From Labilithrix sp. (GTDB taxonomy: Bacteria; Myxococcota_A; Polyangia; Polyangiales; Polyangiaceae), in assembly GCA_019637155.1 (NCBI GenBank), contig JAHBWE010000028.1:48241-112240 (forward strand): DNA of 64,000 bases. Direction: 5' to 3'. The notes beneath the pieces were generated by a model. It was not told where the DNA came from, did no database searches, and worked only from the letters and a program-made list of their open reading frames with translations. Shown piece by piece: positions 1 through 9,019 of the stretch (positions are counted from its first letter, which is position 1; each line of letters begins with the position of its first letter). A program made the translations under genes and the position numbers.

Positions 1-440
1 TCGGGCTCACGATCGCCGCCGCGACCGTCACCGCGGGGCGGCTCTTCTTCGACGCGAGCGCGGACCTCGCGCAGTGCGTGAACCGGCTCGACGCGGAGGC
101 GCGGCTCGCGCGCGCGACCGAAGCGGCGGAGCTCGCGCGCGCGGTGGCACGCGTCCGCGCGTCGGTCCCGCTCTTCCTCATGACGGCGGCGGTCTTTCCG
201 TTCGCGGAGGAGCGCATCTACCGCGGGCTCCTGCAGGACACGCTCGTCCGCAAATACGGCGACGCGTACGGCGTCTTCGCCGCGTCGCTCGCGTTCGGCG
301 TCGCGCACCTCGGCGTCTACGAGGTCGCGCTCTACCAGACCGTGCTCCTCGGCATCGGCTTCGGCTTCGCGTACCTCGAAGGCGGGCTCCTCGCCGCGTT
401 CTTCGTCCACGCGACGTGGAACCTCCTCCAGATCGGATGA
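1..440 (+). CDS. CPBP family intramembrane metalloprotease (5' end missing)
   Basis: Related to CAAX prenyl proteases and bacteriocin-processing enzymes (CPBP/Abi family), acting in the cytoplasmic membrane. The reading frame is open to the window edge, so the N-terminus is missing; an internal GTG at 78 is the first possible start here. Counted from that GTG, the three family motifs are present: EERIYRG at 44-50 (EExxxR), FGVAHLG at 73-79 (FxxxH) and HATWN from 111 (HxxxN), in hydrophobic segments. Its TGA overlaps the ATG of the next gene, so the two are probably co-translated. Family call is firm; substrate unknown. Confidence 0.85.
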   Translation, partial: GLTIAAATVTAGRLFFDASADLAQCVNRLDAEARLARATEAAELARAVARVRASVPLFLMTAAVFPFAEERIYRGLLQDTLVRKYGDAYGVFAASLAFGVAHLGVYEVALYQTVLLGIGFGFAYLEGGLLAAFFVHATWNLLQIG

Positions 441-3277
441 TGCTGCTCGGTCGCGACGAGGAGCGCGCCGCGCTCGCGGCGACGACCGCGCGGCTCGTCA
501 CGCTCTGGGGGCCCGGCGGCGCGGGGAAGACGACGCTCGCGCGCGCGGAGGCGGAGCGGCTGCGGGAGGAGGGAGCGACGGTGGTGTGGGTCGACCTCGC
601 GAGCGCGCGGACGCGCGGCGACGTCGCGACCGCCCTCGCCGCCGCGCTCGGCCTCGACGCCGCCGCGGCCGCGGCCGACGACGTGCTCCGCGCCGCCGCC
701 GCGTCGGGCGCGTCGTTCGTCGCCGACAACGCGGAGCAGGTCGACCGCGAAGGCCGCGCGCTCCTCGTCGCGCTCGCCGCGTCGCAGCGTGTGCTCGTCA
801 CGTCGCGTGACGCGCTCGGCGCCGCGGGCGAGGAGGCGCTCGAGGTGCGCCCGCTCGACGAGGCGTCGGCGATTGCGCTCTACATGCGTCTCACGAACGG
901 CGCGGAGGACGACGTGGTGCGCGCGATCGTGCGGCGCCTCGATGCGCTGCCGCTCGCGCTCGAGCTCGCGGCCGCGCGGGCGCCGCTCCTCGGCAACGCG
1001 GAGCTCCTCGCGCGGCTCGATCGCAAGCTCGACGTGCTGAAGGATCGCGAGAAGAACCCGCGGCACGCGACGCTGCGCGCGGCGATCGCGTGGTCGTGGG
1101 ACCTCCTCGCGGAGTCGGAGCGGAGCGCGCTGGTGGTGTGCGCGCAGTTCGCGGCGCCGTTCGACGCGGCCCTCGCCGAGACCGCCGCCGGCGACGACGC
1201 GCTCGACGACCTCGACGCGCTGCGGAGGCGCGCGCTCCTCCACGTCGACGCGGAGCACCGGCTGTTCCTCCTCGAGTCGGTCCGCGACTTCGCGCGCGAG
1301 CACACGACGACGCTCGACCGCTGGGCGGAGGCAGTGCTCGCGCGCGCCGAGCCGCTCGCCCTGCAGGTCCGCCGCGGCGAGCGGATCGATCCCGAGCTCG
1401 AGCGCCGCCGCCCCGACCTGCAGCGCATCTTCGACGCGCGCACGCTCACGCCCGCGACGCGCCTCCGCGCCTTCCTCGCCCTCGCCGCCACCGGCCACGA
1501 CGCGCTCCCGATCGACATCGACGCGAGCCTCGCATCGGCCCCAACCCTCACACCACTGACCAACGCCGTGCTCGACAACGCACGCGCCCCCGAAGGCACA
1601 AGCCGCAGCCGCGACGCCGACGACAGGCGCGCACGCGCAGAGGGCCCGAGCCGCAGGAGCGACGCCAGCGATGCCGCAAGCCACGACGCCGGCGACGTGC
1701 ATGCTCATGCTCGCGACGCCGGAGGCGCACGTCCGGGGCGCGGGGACGGCACCGCCACGATCGACCGCGGACGCGAGGCTGTCGGCGTGAACGCGCTCGG
1801 TGTTCGCGTCGCGGTCGCGGTTGCGCTTGCACTTCGCGCGACGGGGCGGCTCGCGGATGCGGACGCCATCGCCGCAGCGGCGCTCCGTACGATCGAGCAA
1901 GGCGAAGCGCCGGACGCGCGGAGCGACGCCAGCGGCACGGCGCGGACGACCTCGCCGCACGAGGCCGGCGATGCCCTGCGTGTCGCTGGCGTCGTCGCGC
2001 GGTCGCGCGGCGGCACCGAGGAGGCCGGCGATGTCCTGCGCGTCGCTGGTGTCATCGCGCGGTCGCGCGGCGATACCGAGCGCGCGAGCGCGCTGCTCGA
2101 GCGTGCGCTCGCGGCGTATCGCGCCGTCGGTGAAGATGCGTTCGCGGGGATCACGCTCGGCGAGCTCGGCGTCGCGACGCAGAGCGACGAGCGCCTCGCC
2201 GAAGGGATCGCCGTCCTCGTCGCGACGAAGAGCCTCCGCGCGGAGGGCCTCTTCCGCTCTCACCTCGCGGTGACCACGCACCGTCGCGGCGAGCCGCGCG
2301 CGGCGCTGTCGCTCCACGAGGCCGCGCTCGCGATCCATCGCCGGGTCGGGAGCCGCCGGCTCGAAGGCGCGGAGGTGCTCCATCGCGGCTTCGTCCTCCA
2401 CGAGCTCGGCGAGCTCGCGGCGCGCGCGTCGATCGAAGAAGCCCGCCGCCTCCTCGCGCTCGCCGGCGCACGCGGCCTCGAGTCGTTCGCGAACGTGCTC
2501 CTCGCGCGACTCCTCATCGACGAAGCCAACGACCAAGCCAAGAACGCAGCCAACGACCGAGCCACGAACGCAGCCAACGACCAGGCCGCGAACGCAACCA
2601 ACCACGTCGTCGAAGCGCGTATCGCGCTCGCGGAGGCTGCGCGGATCGCGCCGCCGGGCTGGCCGCGGCTCGAGGCGACGCGCCTCCTCGTGAGCGGGCA
2701 CCTCGCGTTCACGCTCGGCGATCGCGCCGGCGCCGCCGCCGCATACGACGCCTCGCTCGCTGCGTCGCGCGACGTCGAGGTCGGCTTCGAGGCGCTGACG
2801 CCGGCCTATCGCGCGCTCGCGACCGGCGAAGCCGCCCCTCCCACGCCGTCGTTCAAGAACCCGCACCTCGCGATCGCGTTCGCGCTCCTGACCGGCGCCG
2901 CGCAGAGCGCACCGCCCGAGGCCGCCCGCGCGTCGAGCGAGGTCCGCCGCGCGCTCGCCTTCACCGCCGCGAAGCGCGCGCTCGTCGTCACCGCGACGTC
3001 CATCCTCCTCCCCGACGGCCCGACGATCGACCTCTCCCGCCGCAAGAACCTCCGCCTCATCGCGCAGTCCCTCGCGCGCGCCGGCTCCACTCCCGTCGAC
3101 CCCGACACGCTGATCGCCGCCGGCTGGCCGGGCGAGCGGATGCGGGCCGATGCCGCGACGAAGCGACTCCACACCGCGATCTGGACGCTGCGAAAGCTCG
3201 GCCTCGAAGGGATCCTCCTCTCGTCCGAGGCCGGATACTGGCTCGATCCGGCCCTCGCCATCGAGCTGCGCGAATGA
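437..3277 (+). CDS. NB-ARC/AAA-type ATPase with TPR-like region and C-terminal winged helix; probable transcriptional regulator
   Basis: A predicted signal-integrating regulator of 946 aa. The start is the first ATG of ATGATG, overlapping the upstream stop. A Walker A motif GPGGAGKTT lies at 25-33 with NB-ARC/MalT-like sequence after it, then a long alpha-helical region resembling TPR repeats. The last roughly 75 residues resemble an OmpR-type winged helix (ending in an SSEAGYWL segment), so DNA binding is C-terminal rather than N-terminal as in SARP/AfsR proteins. Three low-complexity insertions interrupt the helical region: an Ala/Arg/Asp-rich tract near 1600-1800, an in-frame 60-bp duplication at 1961-2080 and three 24-bp units at 2528-2599. 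Target genes unknown. Confidence 0.75.
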   Translation: MMLLGRDEERAALAATTARLVTLWGPGGAGKTTLARAEAERLREEGATVVWVDLASARTRGDVATALAAALGLDAAAAAADDVLRAAAASGASFVADNAEQVDREGRALLVALAASQRVLVTSRDALGAAGEEALEVRPLDEASAIALYMRLTNGAEDDVVRAIVRRLDALPLALELAAARAPLLGNAELLARLDRKLDVLKDREKNPRHATLRAAIAWSWDLLAESERSALVVCAQFAAPFDAALAETAAGDDALDDLDALRRRALLHVDAEHRLFLLESVRDFAREHTTTLDRWAEAVLARAEPLALQVRRGERIDPELERRRPDLQRIFDARTLTPATRLRAFLALAATGHDALPIDIDASLASAPTLTPLTNAVLDNARAPEGTSRSRDADDRRARAEGPSRRSDASDAASHDAGDVHAHARDAGGARPGRGDGTATIDRGREAVGVNALGVRVAVAVALALRATGRLADADAIAAAALRTIEQGEAPDARSDASGTARTTSPHEAGDALRVAGVVARSRGGTEEAGDVLRVAGVIARSRGDTERASALLERALAAYRAVGEDAFAGITLGELGVATQSDERLAEGIAVLVATKSLRAEGLFRSHLAVTTHRRGEPRAALSLHEAALAIHRRVGSRRLEGAEVLHRGFVLHELGELAARASIEEARRLLALAGARGLESFANVLLARLLIDEANDQAKNAANDRATNAANDQAANATNHVVEARIALAEAARIAPPGWPRLEATRLLVSGHLAFTLGDRAGAAAAYDASLAASRDVEVGFEALTPAYRALATGEAAPPTPSFKNPHLAIAFALLTGAAQSAPPEAARASSEVRRALAFTAAKRALVVTATSILLPDGPTIDLSRRKNLRLIAQSLARAGSTPVDPDTLIAAGWPGERMRADAATKRLHTAIWTLRKLGLEGILLSSEAGYWLDPALAIELRE
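1961..2080 (+). repeat. in-frame 60-bp tandem duplication inside the ATPase/TPR regulator
   Basis: Two adjacent 60-bp units, 1961-2020 and 2021-2080, both starting GAGGCCGGCGATG and ending ACCGAG, differ at only a few positions. They add exactly 20 residues per unit, so the frame is kept. They look like a recent slippage or unequal-crossing-over product in the helical region. Confidence 0.9.
2528..2599 (+). repeat. three in-frame 24-bp units inside the ATPase/TPR regulator
   Basis: Copies at 2528-2551, 2552-2575 and 2576-2599 encode NDQAKNAA, NDRATNAA and NDQAANAT. The length is a multiple of three and the composition (Asn/Asp/Ala) differs from the flanking Arg/Ala-rich helices, so this is probably a variable linker. 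Confidence 0.9.
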
Positions 3278-3346
3278 TCGCGCAAGCGCCCTTTGAGCGC
3301 CTTTGAGTGGCTCGAGGTCCGGGCCGGTGCCAGAGCGTGGGTCGCG

Positions 3347-4360
3347 ATGACGAAGCGACTCCTCTCTGCCCTCCTCGCCCTCCCCTTCCTCGCCGCCGCG
3401 TGCGCCGCGCCGACCGACGACGCCGCCACCGCCCAGGACGAGGCCAGCGAGACCGCCGGCGCCTGCGAAGCGCTCTCCCCGCGCACGACGCCGCTCGAGC
3501 TCTTCGTGCAGCCCGACGTCGGCGCCGCGCCGTTCGAGCAGATCATCGGCCGCGCCACGACCTCGATCGACGTGATGGTCTACCAGATGGGCTTCGGTCC
3601 CGTCCTCGACGGCCTCATCGCGAAGGCGCGCGCCGGCGTGCACGTGCGCGTCATCCTCGACCTCGCGCAGGAGCGCGTGAACAAGAAGTACAAGGAGAAG
3701 CTCGAAGAGGCCGGCGCGACGGTGATCTGGAGCGATCCGCGGTTCACCTTCATGCACGCGAAGGTGATCATGGTCGACGGACGCGAGGCGCTCCTCTCGA
3801 CCGGGAACTACCACCAGAGCTACATGATGCGGGAGCGCAACTTCGCGGTCCTCGATCGCGACGCCGACGACCTCGCCTCGCTGAAGGAGATCTTCGAGGC
3901 CGACTTCGCGCGGCAGACGCCCGACGTCTCGTGCACGCGCCTCGTCGTCGCGCCGGTCAACGCGCGCGCGCGCCTCCTCGAGCTCATTCGCTCGGCGCGC
4001 ACCTCGATCGAGGTCGAGTCGATGCAGCTCGGCGATCGCGACGTGCGGAGCGCCCTCGTCGAGCGCAAGACGGCCGGCGTCGACGTCCGCGTCCTCCTCG
4101 CCGACCCGAGCTGGATCGACGCGAACGCGGGGGCGGCCGAGTTCCTTCACCAGCACGGGATCACGCCGCGCTGGTACCCGCACGTCCACGTGAAGACGAT
4201 CATGGTCGACGGCCGCGCCGCGTACGTCGGCTCCGTCAACATCAGCTGGAACTCGATCGATCGGAACCGCGAGATCGGCGTCGTCGCGACGGAGCCCGCG
4301 AACCTCGCCGCCGCGCGCGCCACCTTCGAGCACGACTGGGCGGCCGCGACGCCGTTCTGA
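3347..4360 (+). CDS. phospholipase D-fold lipoprotein (cardiolipin synthase/PLD family)
   Basis: A 337-aa exported enzyme of the PLD superfamily, which cleaves or transfers phosphodiesters. Starting at ATG 3347 gives a signal peptide with a lipobox-like LAAAC (Cys19), better than the upstream GTG at 3293, which would add 18 unsuitable residues. Two HxKxxxxD catalytic motifs are complete: H137-K139-D144 in HAKVIMVD and H281-K283-D288 in HVKTIMVD, each followed by a conserved GN or GSVN segment. The double motif fits phospholipase, cardiolipin synthase or nuclease activity; the lipid anchor suggests the cell envelope. Substrate cannot be decided from sequence. Confidence 0.88.
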   Translation: MTKRLLSALLALPFLAAACAAPTDDAATAQDEASETAGACEALSPRTTPLELFVQPDVGAAPFEQIIGRATTSIDVMVYQMGFGPVLDGLIAKARAGVHVRVILDLAQERVNKKYKEKLEEAGATVIWSDPRFTFMHAKVIMVDGREALLSTGNYHQSYMMRERNFAVLDRDADDLASLKEIFEADFARQTPDVSCTRLVVAPVNARARLLELIRSARTSIEVESMQLGDRDVRSALVERKTAGVDVRVLLADPSWIDANAGAAEFLHQHGITPRWYPHVHVKTIMVDGRAAYVGSVNISWNSIDRNREIGVVATEPANLAAARATFEHDWAAATPF

Positions 4361-4368
4361 GCGCGCCC

Positions 4369-6120
4369 CTACTTCACGATCTCTTCCGGGATCTTCAGCG
4401 TGTCCCACGCCGGGGAGTGGTTGTCCTCGTTCTCCGGCTGGTTCCAGAGGTAGAGCGCGGCGTACGTCGTGACGTTCGCGCCGTCGACGACGATCGGCGT
4501 GACGTAGAGGCGCGCGCCGAAGCGGATGTCGCCGTAGTTGCGAGCGGAGGAGAACACGAGGAAGTAGTACTTCTTGCCGCTCGCGTCGGTGCCGACGTCG
4601 GGCGACCACTTCGGCCACGCGTTGTAGACGCCGGGGCTCTTCGCGCCCGAGCACTGCGGCGGATCGTTCGCCGCGAGGCGCGTGGCGGTGCCGCCGCCGG
4701 ACGGGATGACGTAGAGCTCCGCGTCGGGATCGCTGCTGCTGCTCTTCGTCGTCTGCGGCGCGCGATCGAACGCGATCATCGTGTCGTCGGGCGAGAACGA
4801 CGGATAGAACTGGCGCGAGCCCGCGACGTTCGCGCCGGCGAGCTCGGTCGCGGCGCCGCCTTTCCTGTCCGTCCACGGCACGGTGAAGAGCTGGCCGCTG
4901 ATGACGATGTTGCCGGCGGTGTTCGTCGTGTCGGTCGACACGTAGACGATCCTCGTGCCGTCGTTGCTCACGTTCGGCGCGGCGGCCCGGCGCGGATCGC
5001 CGGTGCGCGTGAACACGTCCCAGCCGGTGCCCTTCGCGTTGGAGATGGCCTCGAGGTCGGTCCAGATCATCTCGAACGGATCGGCGACGTTCTCGCCGTT
5101 GCGGAACATCGTCACGACGACGCGATCGCCGTCCTTGAAGTGCGCCTTCGAGAACGACGGCACCGACTGGTGCTCGCGCTGGAGCATCGCGCGCGCGGTC
5201 GCGGTGAGGTACGGCGGCGTCCCCACCCCGCCGTCGACGAGGCCGAACGCGATCGCCTGCGGCCCGTCGCCTTCGGGGACGGAGCGCGTCGTCGTCACCG
5301 CGTACACGCCGTCGGGCGTCGACGTGTGACACCCGACGCAGCGGACCTGCCCCGCGGGTTGGTTCGGGATCTGGCTCGGCGCGAGCACGTTCCGCACCGT
5401 CTCGTCGCCGACGCGGAAGCCCTTGAGGATGGGATCGTAGTTGCCAGTGCCGCCGCCGATCTTCGCGGTCGACCAGTAGACGATGGTCCCCGGCGCGTCG
5501 ACGGGCGCGATCATGAGCGGCCCCGACGATCCCGCCGCCGCGTCCTCCAGCTTCCCGTTCACGAGCCTGCCGCCGCGGACGCTCATCGTGAGCGTGGTGC
5601 CGGCGACGCGCGTGCGGATCGTGTTCCACATCTCGCGCGGCATCGTCCACGACGGGTTCGCGGTGTAGACGACGAGGTCGTTCGCCTGGACGTCGGAGTG
5701 GACGCGGAGCTCGAAGAGGTCCTGCGATCCGCCGGCGTCGAGGATGGTGCCGCCGCCGGCGAGCGCGTTCGCCGCGATCCACTTGAAGCGCGGGCGCAGC
5801 CAGTTGCGCGGCAGCATCGAGCCGACCTCGGGCTCGAGGAGACACGGCCCCCCCGCGGTCGCGAACGTGGCGCCGGCGAAGATGGCGGCGGAGTCGGGCG
5901 GCGCGCCGGGATCGATGATCGGCTCGGCGGGAAAATCGGTCGGCGCGGCGTCCGGGCTCGGCGTGAACCCGGTCGGCACGGGCGGCGGCGACGTGTCGAC
6001 CGTGCTCCCGGAGTCTTCGGGGAACGTCGACGTCACCTCGTCTCCGCACCCCGCCGCGACGGCGGCGACGGTGCATCCACCGAACAAAGCGAACAAGAGG
6101 AAGGAAAGAGCGCTCCTCAT
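4369..6120 (-). CDS. TolB/PD40-like propeller lipoprotein with a CxxCH motif
   Basis: A 583-aa predicted lipoprotein: hydrophobic signal, two candidate lipid cysteines (Cys16, Cys25; AAGC at 22-25 is the better lipobox), then a Pro/Ser-rich linker. ATG 6120 was chosen for this signal peptide although the frame stays open further upstream. A single heme-type motif CVGCH occurs at 261-265. The C-terminal half carries WD40/TolB-like blades such as YPSFSPDDTMIAFDRA. The propeller suggests binding or sensing; whether heme is attached is unknown. Convergent with the PLD gene, 8 bp apart. Confidence 0.7.
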   Translation of the reverse strand: MRSALSFLLFALFGGCTVAAVAAGCGDEVTSTFPEDSGSTVDTSPPPVPTGFTPSPDAAPTDFPAEPIIDPGAPPDSAAIFAGATFATAGGPCLLEPEVGSMLPRNWLRPRFKWIAANALAGGGTILDAGGSQDLFELRVHSDVQANDLVVYTANPSWTMPREMWNTIRTRVAGTTLTMSVRGGRLVNGKLEDAAAGSSGPLMIAPVDAPGTIVYWSTAKIGGGTGNYDPILKGFRVGDETVRNVLAPSQIPNQPAGQVRCVGCHTSTPDGVYAVTTTRSVPEGDGPQAIAFGLVDGGVGTPPYLTATARAMLQREHQSVPSFSKAHFKDGDRVVVTMFRNGENVADPFEMIWTDLEAISNAKGTGWDVFTRTGDPRRAAAPNVSNDGTRIVYVSTDTTNTAGNIVISGQLFTVPWTDRKGGAATELAGANVAGSRQFYPSFSPDDTMIAFDRAPQTTKSSSSDPDAELYVIPSGGGTATRLAANDPPQCSGAKSPGVYNAWPKWSPDVGTDASGKKYYFLVFSSARNYGDIRFGARLYVTPIVVDGANVTTYAALYLWNQPENEDNHSPAWDTLKIPEEIVK

Positions 6121-6433
6121 CCCTGACCGATAGCCGTGCTGCGCACCTGTGGAAAGTTCCGCGTACCTCGCGCCTGGTCGGGGCCGAGGGGCGAGGCTAT
6201 CTGGCAGCAACCTCTCGGGTAATCGTGGGGGCGAGCCCTCCCGAGGATCGATCGCGCCCTGGATCACTTTTTCTGAAGTCCATGCCGCCGCGCCCGCGCA
6301 CGGATCGAAATCGCTCCATCGACTGTTACGCGGGCGAGACGAATCGCTGGTTTGCCGCGCCATACACCCCGCCCAACTGCGCAACATCTCGCCGGCGGGG
6401 CGCGGCAAAGGATTTGCGATACGGGAAGTCACC
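6121..6433. other. intergenic region without a convincing gene
   Basis: About 310 bp separating the propeller lipoprotein gene from the small basic gene. Frames are open through it, as expected at this GC content, but none shows a credible protein. It should hold the divergent promoters; I could not place convincing -35/-10 boxes. Confidence 0.6.
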
Positions 6434-6616
6434 GTGAAGAAGCCCCGCAGCAAGACCATCCGTGCCGCCAAGCGCCTCTCGCGCGGGTGGATGAACGACT
6501 TGGCGGACCTCGCGGCAGAGTCGCGGGGCGACGGAGGCATGGGCCTACAGCGCCTCCTCTCCACCGCAAAGTTCGACGAACGCCCCCGCCTCTCGATGGT
6601 CAAGCACGCGGCCTGA
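6434..6616 (+). CDS. small basic protein of unknown function
   Basis: A 60-aa Lys/Arg-rich protein beginning GTG-AAG-AAG (MKKPRSKTIRAAKRLSRGWM) with a GGGAAG ribosome-binding-like sequence about 6 nt upstream. The frame is open further upstream, so the start is a judgement. Support comes from a strong intrinsic terminator 33 bp after the stop, on the same strand, which would otherwise have no gene to end. No family recognised; the basic N-terminus could bind nucleic acid, but that is a guess. Confidence 0.55.
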   Translation: MKKPRSKTIRAAKRLSRGWMNDLADLAAESRGDGGMGLQRLLSTAKFDERPRLSMVKHAA

Positions 6617-6648
6617 ACGGACGCTCCCTCCTCATCTCGCTCATCCCT

Positions 6649-6676
6649 CGGCGCCTCCTGGCGCCGTTTTCGTTTT
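6649..6676 (+). terminator. Rho-independent terminator after the small basic gene
   Basis: A perfect 7-bp stem CGGCGCC / GGCGCCG (6649-6655 and 6660-6666) with TCCT loop is followed by TTTTCGTTTT. Confidence 0.85.
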
Positions 6677-6798
6677 GGGGACGTGATCCGGATCCCGCCC
6701 ACCGGTACCGCGAGCGCGTTCGCCCTACGAGACGACGTTGTCCGACGAGCGCAACGACGCGGAAAGGCGCGTGGCGTTCTCCGTGCAGTGGGGCGCGC

Positions 6799-8229
6799 AT
6801 GCTCACCGTTCGCTCCTCGTCGTGGGTTTCATTGGCCGCTCTGCTCGTCGGGTGCACGAGCGCTGACGTCTCCGATCGCGCGCCTGCGGGCGAAGATCCT
6901 CTCGAGGCTCCGGCGACGAAGCCGGCGAGCGGCGGCGACACCGCGCCGAGCAGCGGGGCAGCCGACGAGGGGCCGAAGGGACCGCTCCGCGTGGCGGTGG
7001 TCGAGGGCGCGCGTGACGGGATCCCCGTGCTCTTCCACGACGCCGAGGGCGTCGTGATCGGTCAGACGAAGACCGACGCCGAAGGGATCGCGATCGCGCC
7101 GGACGAGCTCGCGCCCGCGCAGGTCTCGGCGCTGCTCGGAGACGGGGAGCATCACCTCACCGTGTCGTGGGTCGGTGTCGCGCGCGGCGACGTGCTCCGC
7201 GTCAAGAACCTCGCCCGGCCCACGTCGGGCGAAGGATCGTTCCAGTTGACGCCGCCAGGAGACGTGCCCGGCGCCGAATACTACGCGGCGGCGGACGGAC
7301 GGTGCTTCGGCGGACCGCCCCTCTACAGCTCGAACGGCACAGCACCGCTCTCTTACTATTCGTGCTGGAGTGACAAGAACGCTGCGATCGTGAGGGCAGC
7401 GAACACGAACGACGGCGTCGTCGCGTTCTCGTTCGTGAAGGGCCTCCCCTCGCCGACGACGCACGGAGTGCCGGTGAAGCTCGAGACGTGGGTGACGCCC
7501 GCGAAGCTCGTGCTCGACACGGTGAGCGTGCCGGACGGAATGAACGCGTTCACGACGATGCGTCAGGACATCGACGGCGTCCTCCATCCGACGGACGGCC
7601 AGTCCGTGCGCAACGCGGACGGCACCTACGGCACGATGCGCGAGTTCTTGGTGCCGCCCGGGCTCGCCGAACGCTACGTCGGGAGGAGCGACGCATCCCG
7701 GCAAGATCCGGATGGCGGGCACCGGAACGTGCTCTCGATCGAACGAGCCCTCGTCGACGCTTCGAGCGGATCGACGATCGACTTCGCGCGCGCGCTCCCG
7801 GAGATCACCTCGGTCACCTCGAACGGCGAGGACCCGAAGCGCCCCGCGCTCTCGTGGGCGAGCGTCGCGCCGATCGCCGACGCCGACGGCGGCGTGATCT
7901 CGTTCGGCTGGGGCACGTCGTCGTTTTCGGTCGGAGGTCCGATGGGCTACTCACCCGACAGCGGCGCGTGGCGCGTGTACGTCCCGCCCGGCTCCGCGAG
8001 CGTGAAGCTTCCGATCCTCCCCGCGGAGTACGCGGCGTGGCTCCCGCTCGAGGGGACGATGCGCGGCAGCGTGCGCTTCGACGCGATCGACGATTTCGAC
8101 GGATACGCCGCGTATCGGCAGGCGATCGGGGGAGAGAGCTCCTGGATCGGCGACCAGAACTGGCTCGTCTCGCCCGGCACGATCACGCCGAAGCAGGGCG
8201 ACGTGCGTTCCTCCAGCAGGACCTTCTGA
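6799..8229 (+). CDS. predicted lipoprotein of unknown function
   Basis: A 476-aa protein not assigned to a family. ATG 6799 gives a short signal peptide ending in a lipobox-like LLVGC, then an Asp/Ala/Pro/Ser linker typical of mature lipoproteins here. The first half contains beta-rich sequence resembling a carboxypeptidase-regulatory or Ig-like fold (FHDAEGVVIGQTKTDAEG), the second half a possible carbohydrate-binding-like region. These fold hints are inference. It lies 42 bp before an MBL hydrolase gene on the same strand, so co-transcription is possible. Confidence 0.7.
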   Translation: MLTVRSSSWVSLAALLVGCTSADVSDRAPAGEDPLEAPATKPASGGDTAPSSGAADEGPKGPLRVAVVEGARDGIPVLFHDAEGVVIGQTKTDAEGIAIAPDELAPAQVSALLGDGEHHLTVSWVGVARGDVLRVKNLARPTSGEGSFQLTPPGDVPGAEYYAAADGRCFGGPPLYSSNGTAPLSYYSCWSDKNAAIVRAANTNDGVVAFSFVKGLPSPTTHGVPVKLETWVTPAKLVLDTVSVPDGMNAFTTMRQDIDGVLHPTDGQSVRNADGTYGTMREFLVPPGLAERYVGRSDASRQDPDGGHRNVLSIERALVDASSGSTIDFARALPEITSVTSNGEDPKRPALSWASVAPIADADGGVISFGWGTSSFSVGGPMGYSPDSGAWRVYVPPGSASVKLPILPAEYAAWLPLEGTMRGSVRFDAIDDFDGYAAYRQAIGGESSWIGDQNWLVSPGTITPKQGDVRSSSRTF

Positions 8230-8271
8230 GTCCTCGCGGCGACACCCGCCGAGCGGTCTACTCTGTCGGAC

Positions 8272-9015
8272 GTGCGACCCGAGGTCTTCGCGGTGACGGA
8301 CACGGTCACGTGCATTCGCCGGCCGTCCTACTTCACGTGCTCGTACGTCGTTCGATCGGAGCACGGCGTCCTGCTCGTCGACGCGGGGATGAAGTCGGAC
8401 GGCTCGGACGTCCTCGTCGCGCTCGAGGGCCTCGGCCTCGAGCCTTCGAGCGTGCGCGCGATCTTCATCACGCACTGGCACAACGATCACGCCGCCGGCG
8501 CGGGCGAGCTCGCGGAGCGCTCGGGCGCGCGCGTCGTGTGCCTCGGGCCGGAGGCTCCCTACCTCCGGCGCGACACCGCGACCGGCGGCGTGCTCGGCTG
8601 GTTGTCCGACGCGGTGCCGGAGGTGGGGCCGTTCGTCCTCGCGAAGGGGCTCCTCGGCTCCGCGCCGATGCGCGCCGTCACGCCGACCGACATCATGAGC
8701 GACGGCGACGATCTGTTCGGGCTCCGCGTCATCGCCACGCCGGGACACACGGAGGGGCACGCCGCCTACTACTGGGAGGAGGCGGGGATGCTCTTCGCCG
8801 GCGACGCGCTCGCCTTCATCGACGGCGAGCTGCGCTTCATGGCGCGCTCCGTCACCCCCGATCTCGCCGCCGCGCGCGCGTCGATGCTGCGCGTCCTCGA
8901 GCTCCCGTTCCGCTACGTGTGCCCCGGCCACCGCGAGCCCGGCCCGGTGGACGACGACGAGCGCGCGCGCTTCGCCCGCGTCGTCGCCGCGGGGAGCTGG
9001 CCGTTCCTCGGCTAG
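8272..9015 (+). CDS. MBL-fold metallo-hydrolase
   Basis: A 247-aa metallo-beta-lactamase-fold hydrolase starting at GTG 8272. The zinc motif HWHNDH is at 68-73, and the further metal ligands appear as GHTEG, FAGD and PGHREP. The short length without extra domains resembles glyoxalase II or SDSA-like hydrolases rather than RNase J. No signal peptide, so cytoplasmic. Substrate unknown. Convergent with ppk1 (4 bp between genes). Confidence 0.85.
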   Translation: MRPEVFAVTDTVTCIRRPSYFTCSYVVRSEHGVLLVDAGMKSDGSDVLVALEGLGLEPSSVRAIFITHWHNDHAAGAGELAERSGARVVCLGPEAPYLRRDTATGGVLGWLSDAVPEVGPFVLAKGLLGSAPMRAVTPTDIMSDGDDLFGLRVIATPGHTEGHAAYYWEEAGMLFAGDALAFIDGELRFMARSVTPDLAAARASMLRVLELPFRYVCPGHREPGPVDDDERARFARVVAAGSWPFLG

Positions 9016-9019
9016 AGGC

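Noticed and set aside
332..6076. Very long open frame on the minus strand (over 1900 codons)
   Set aside because: Arg/Ala-rich translation antisense to clear genes; a GC-bias artefact.
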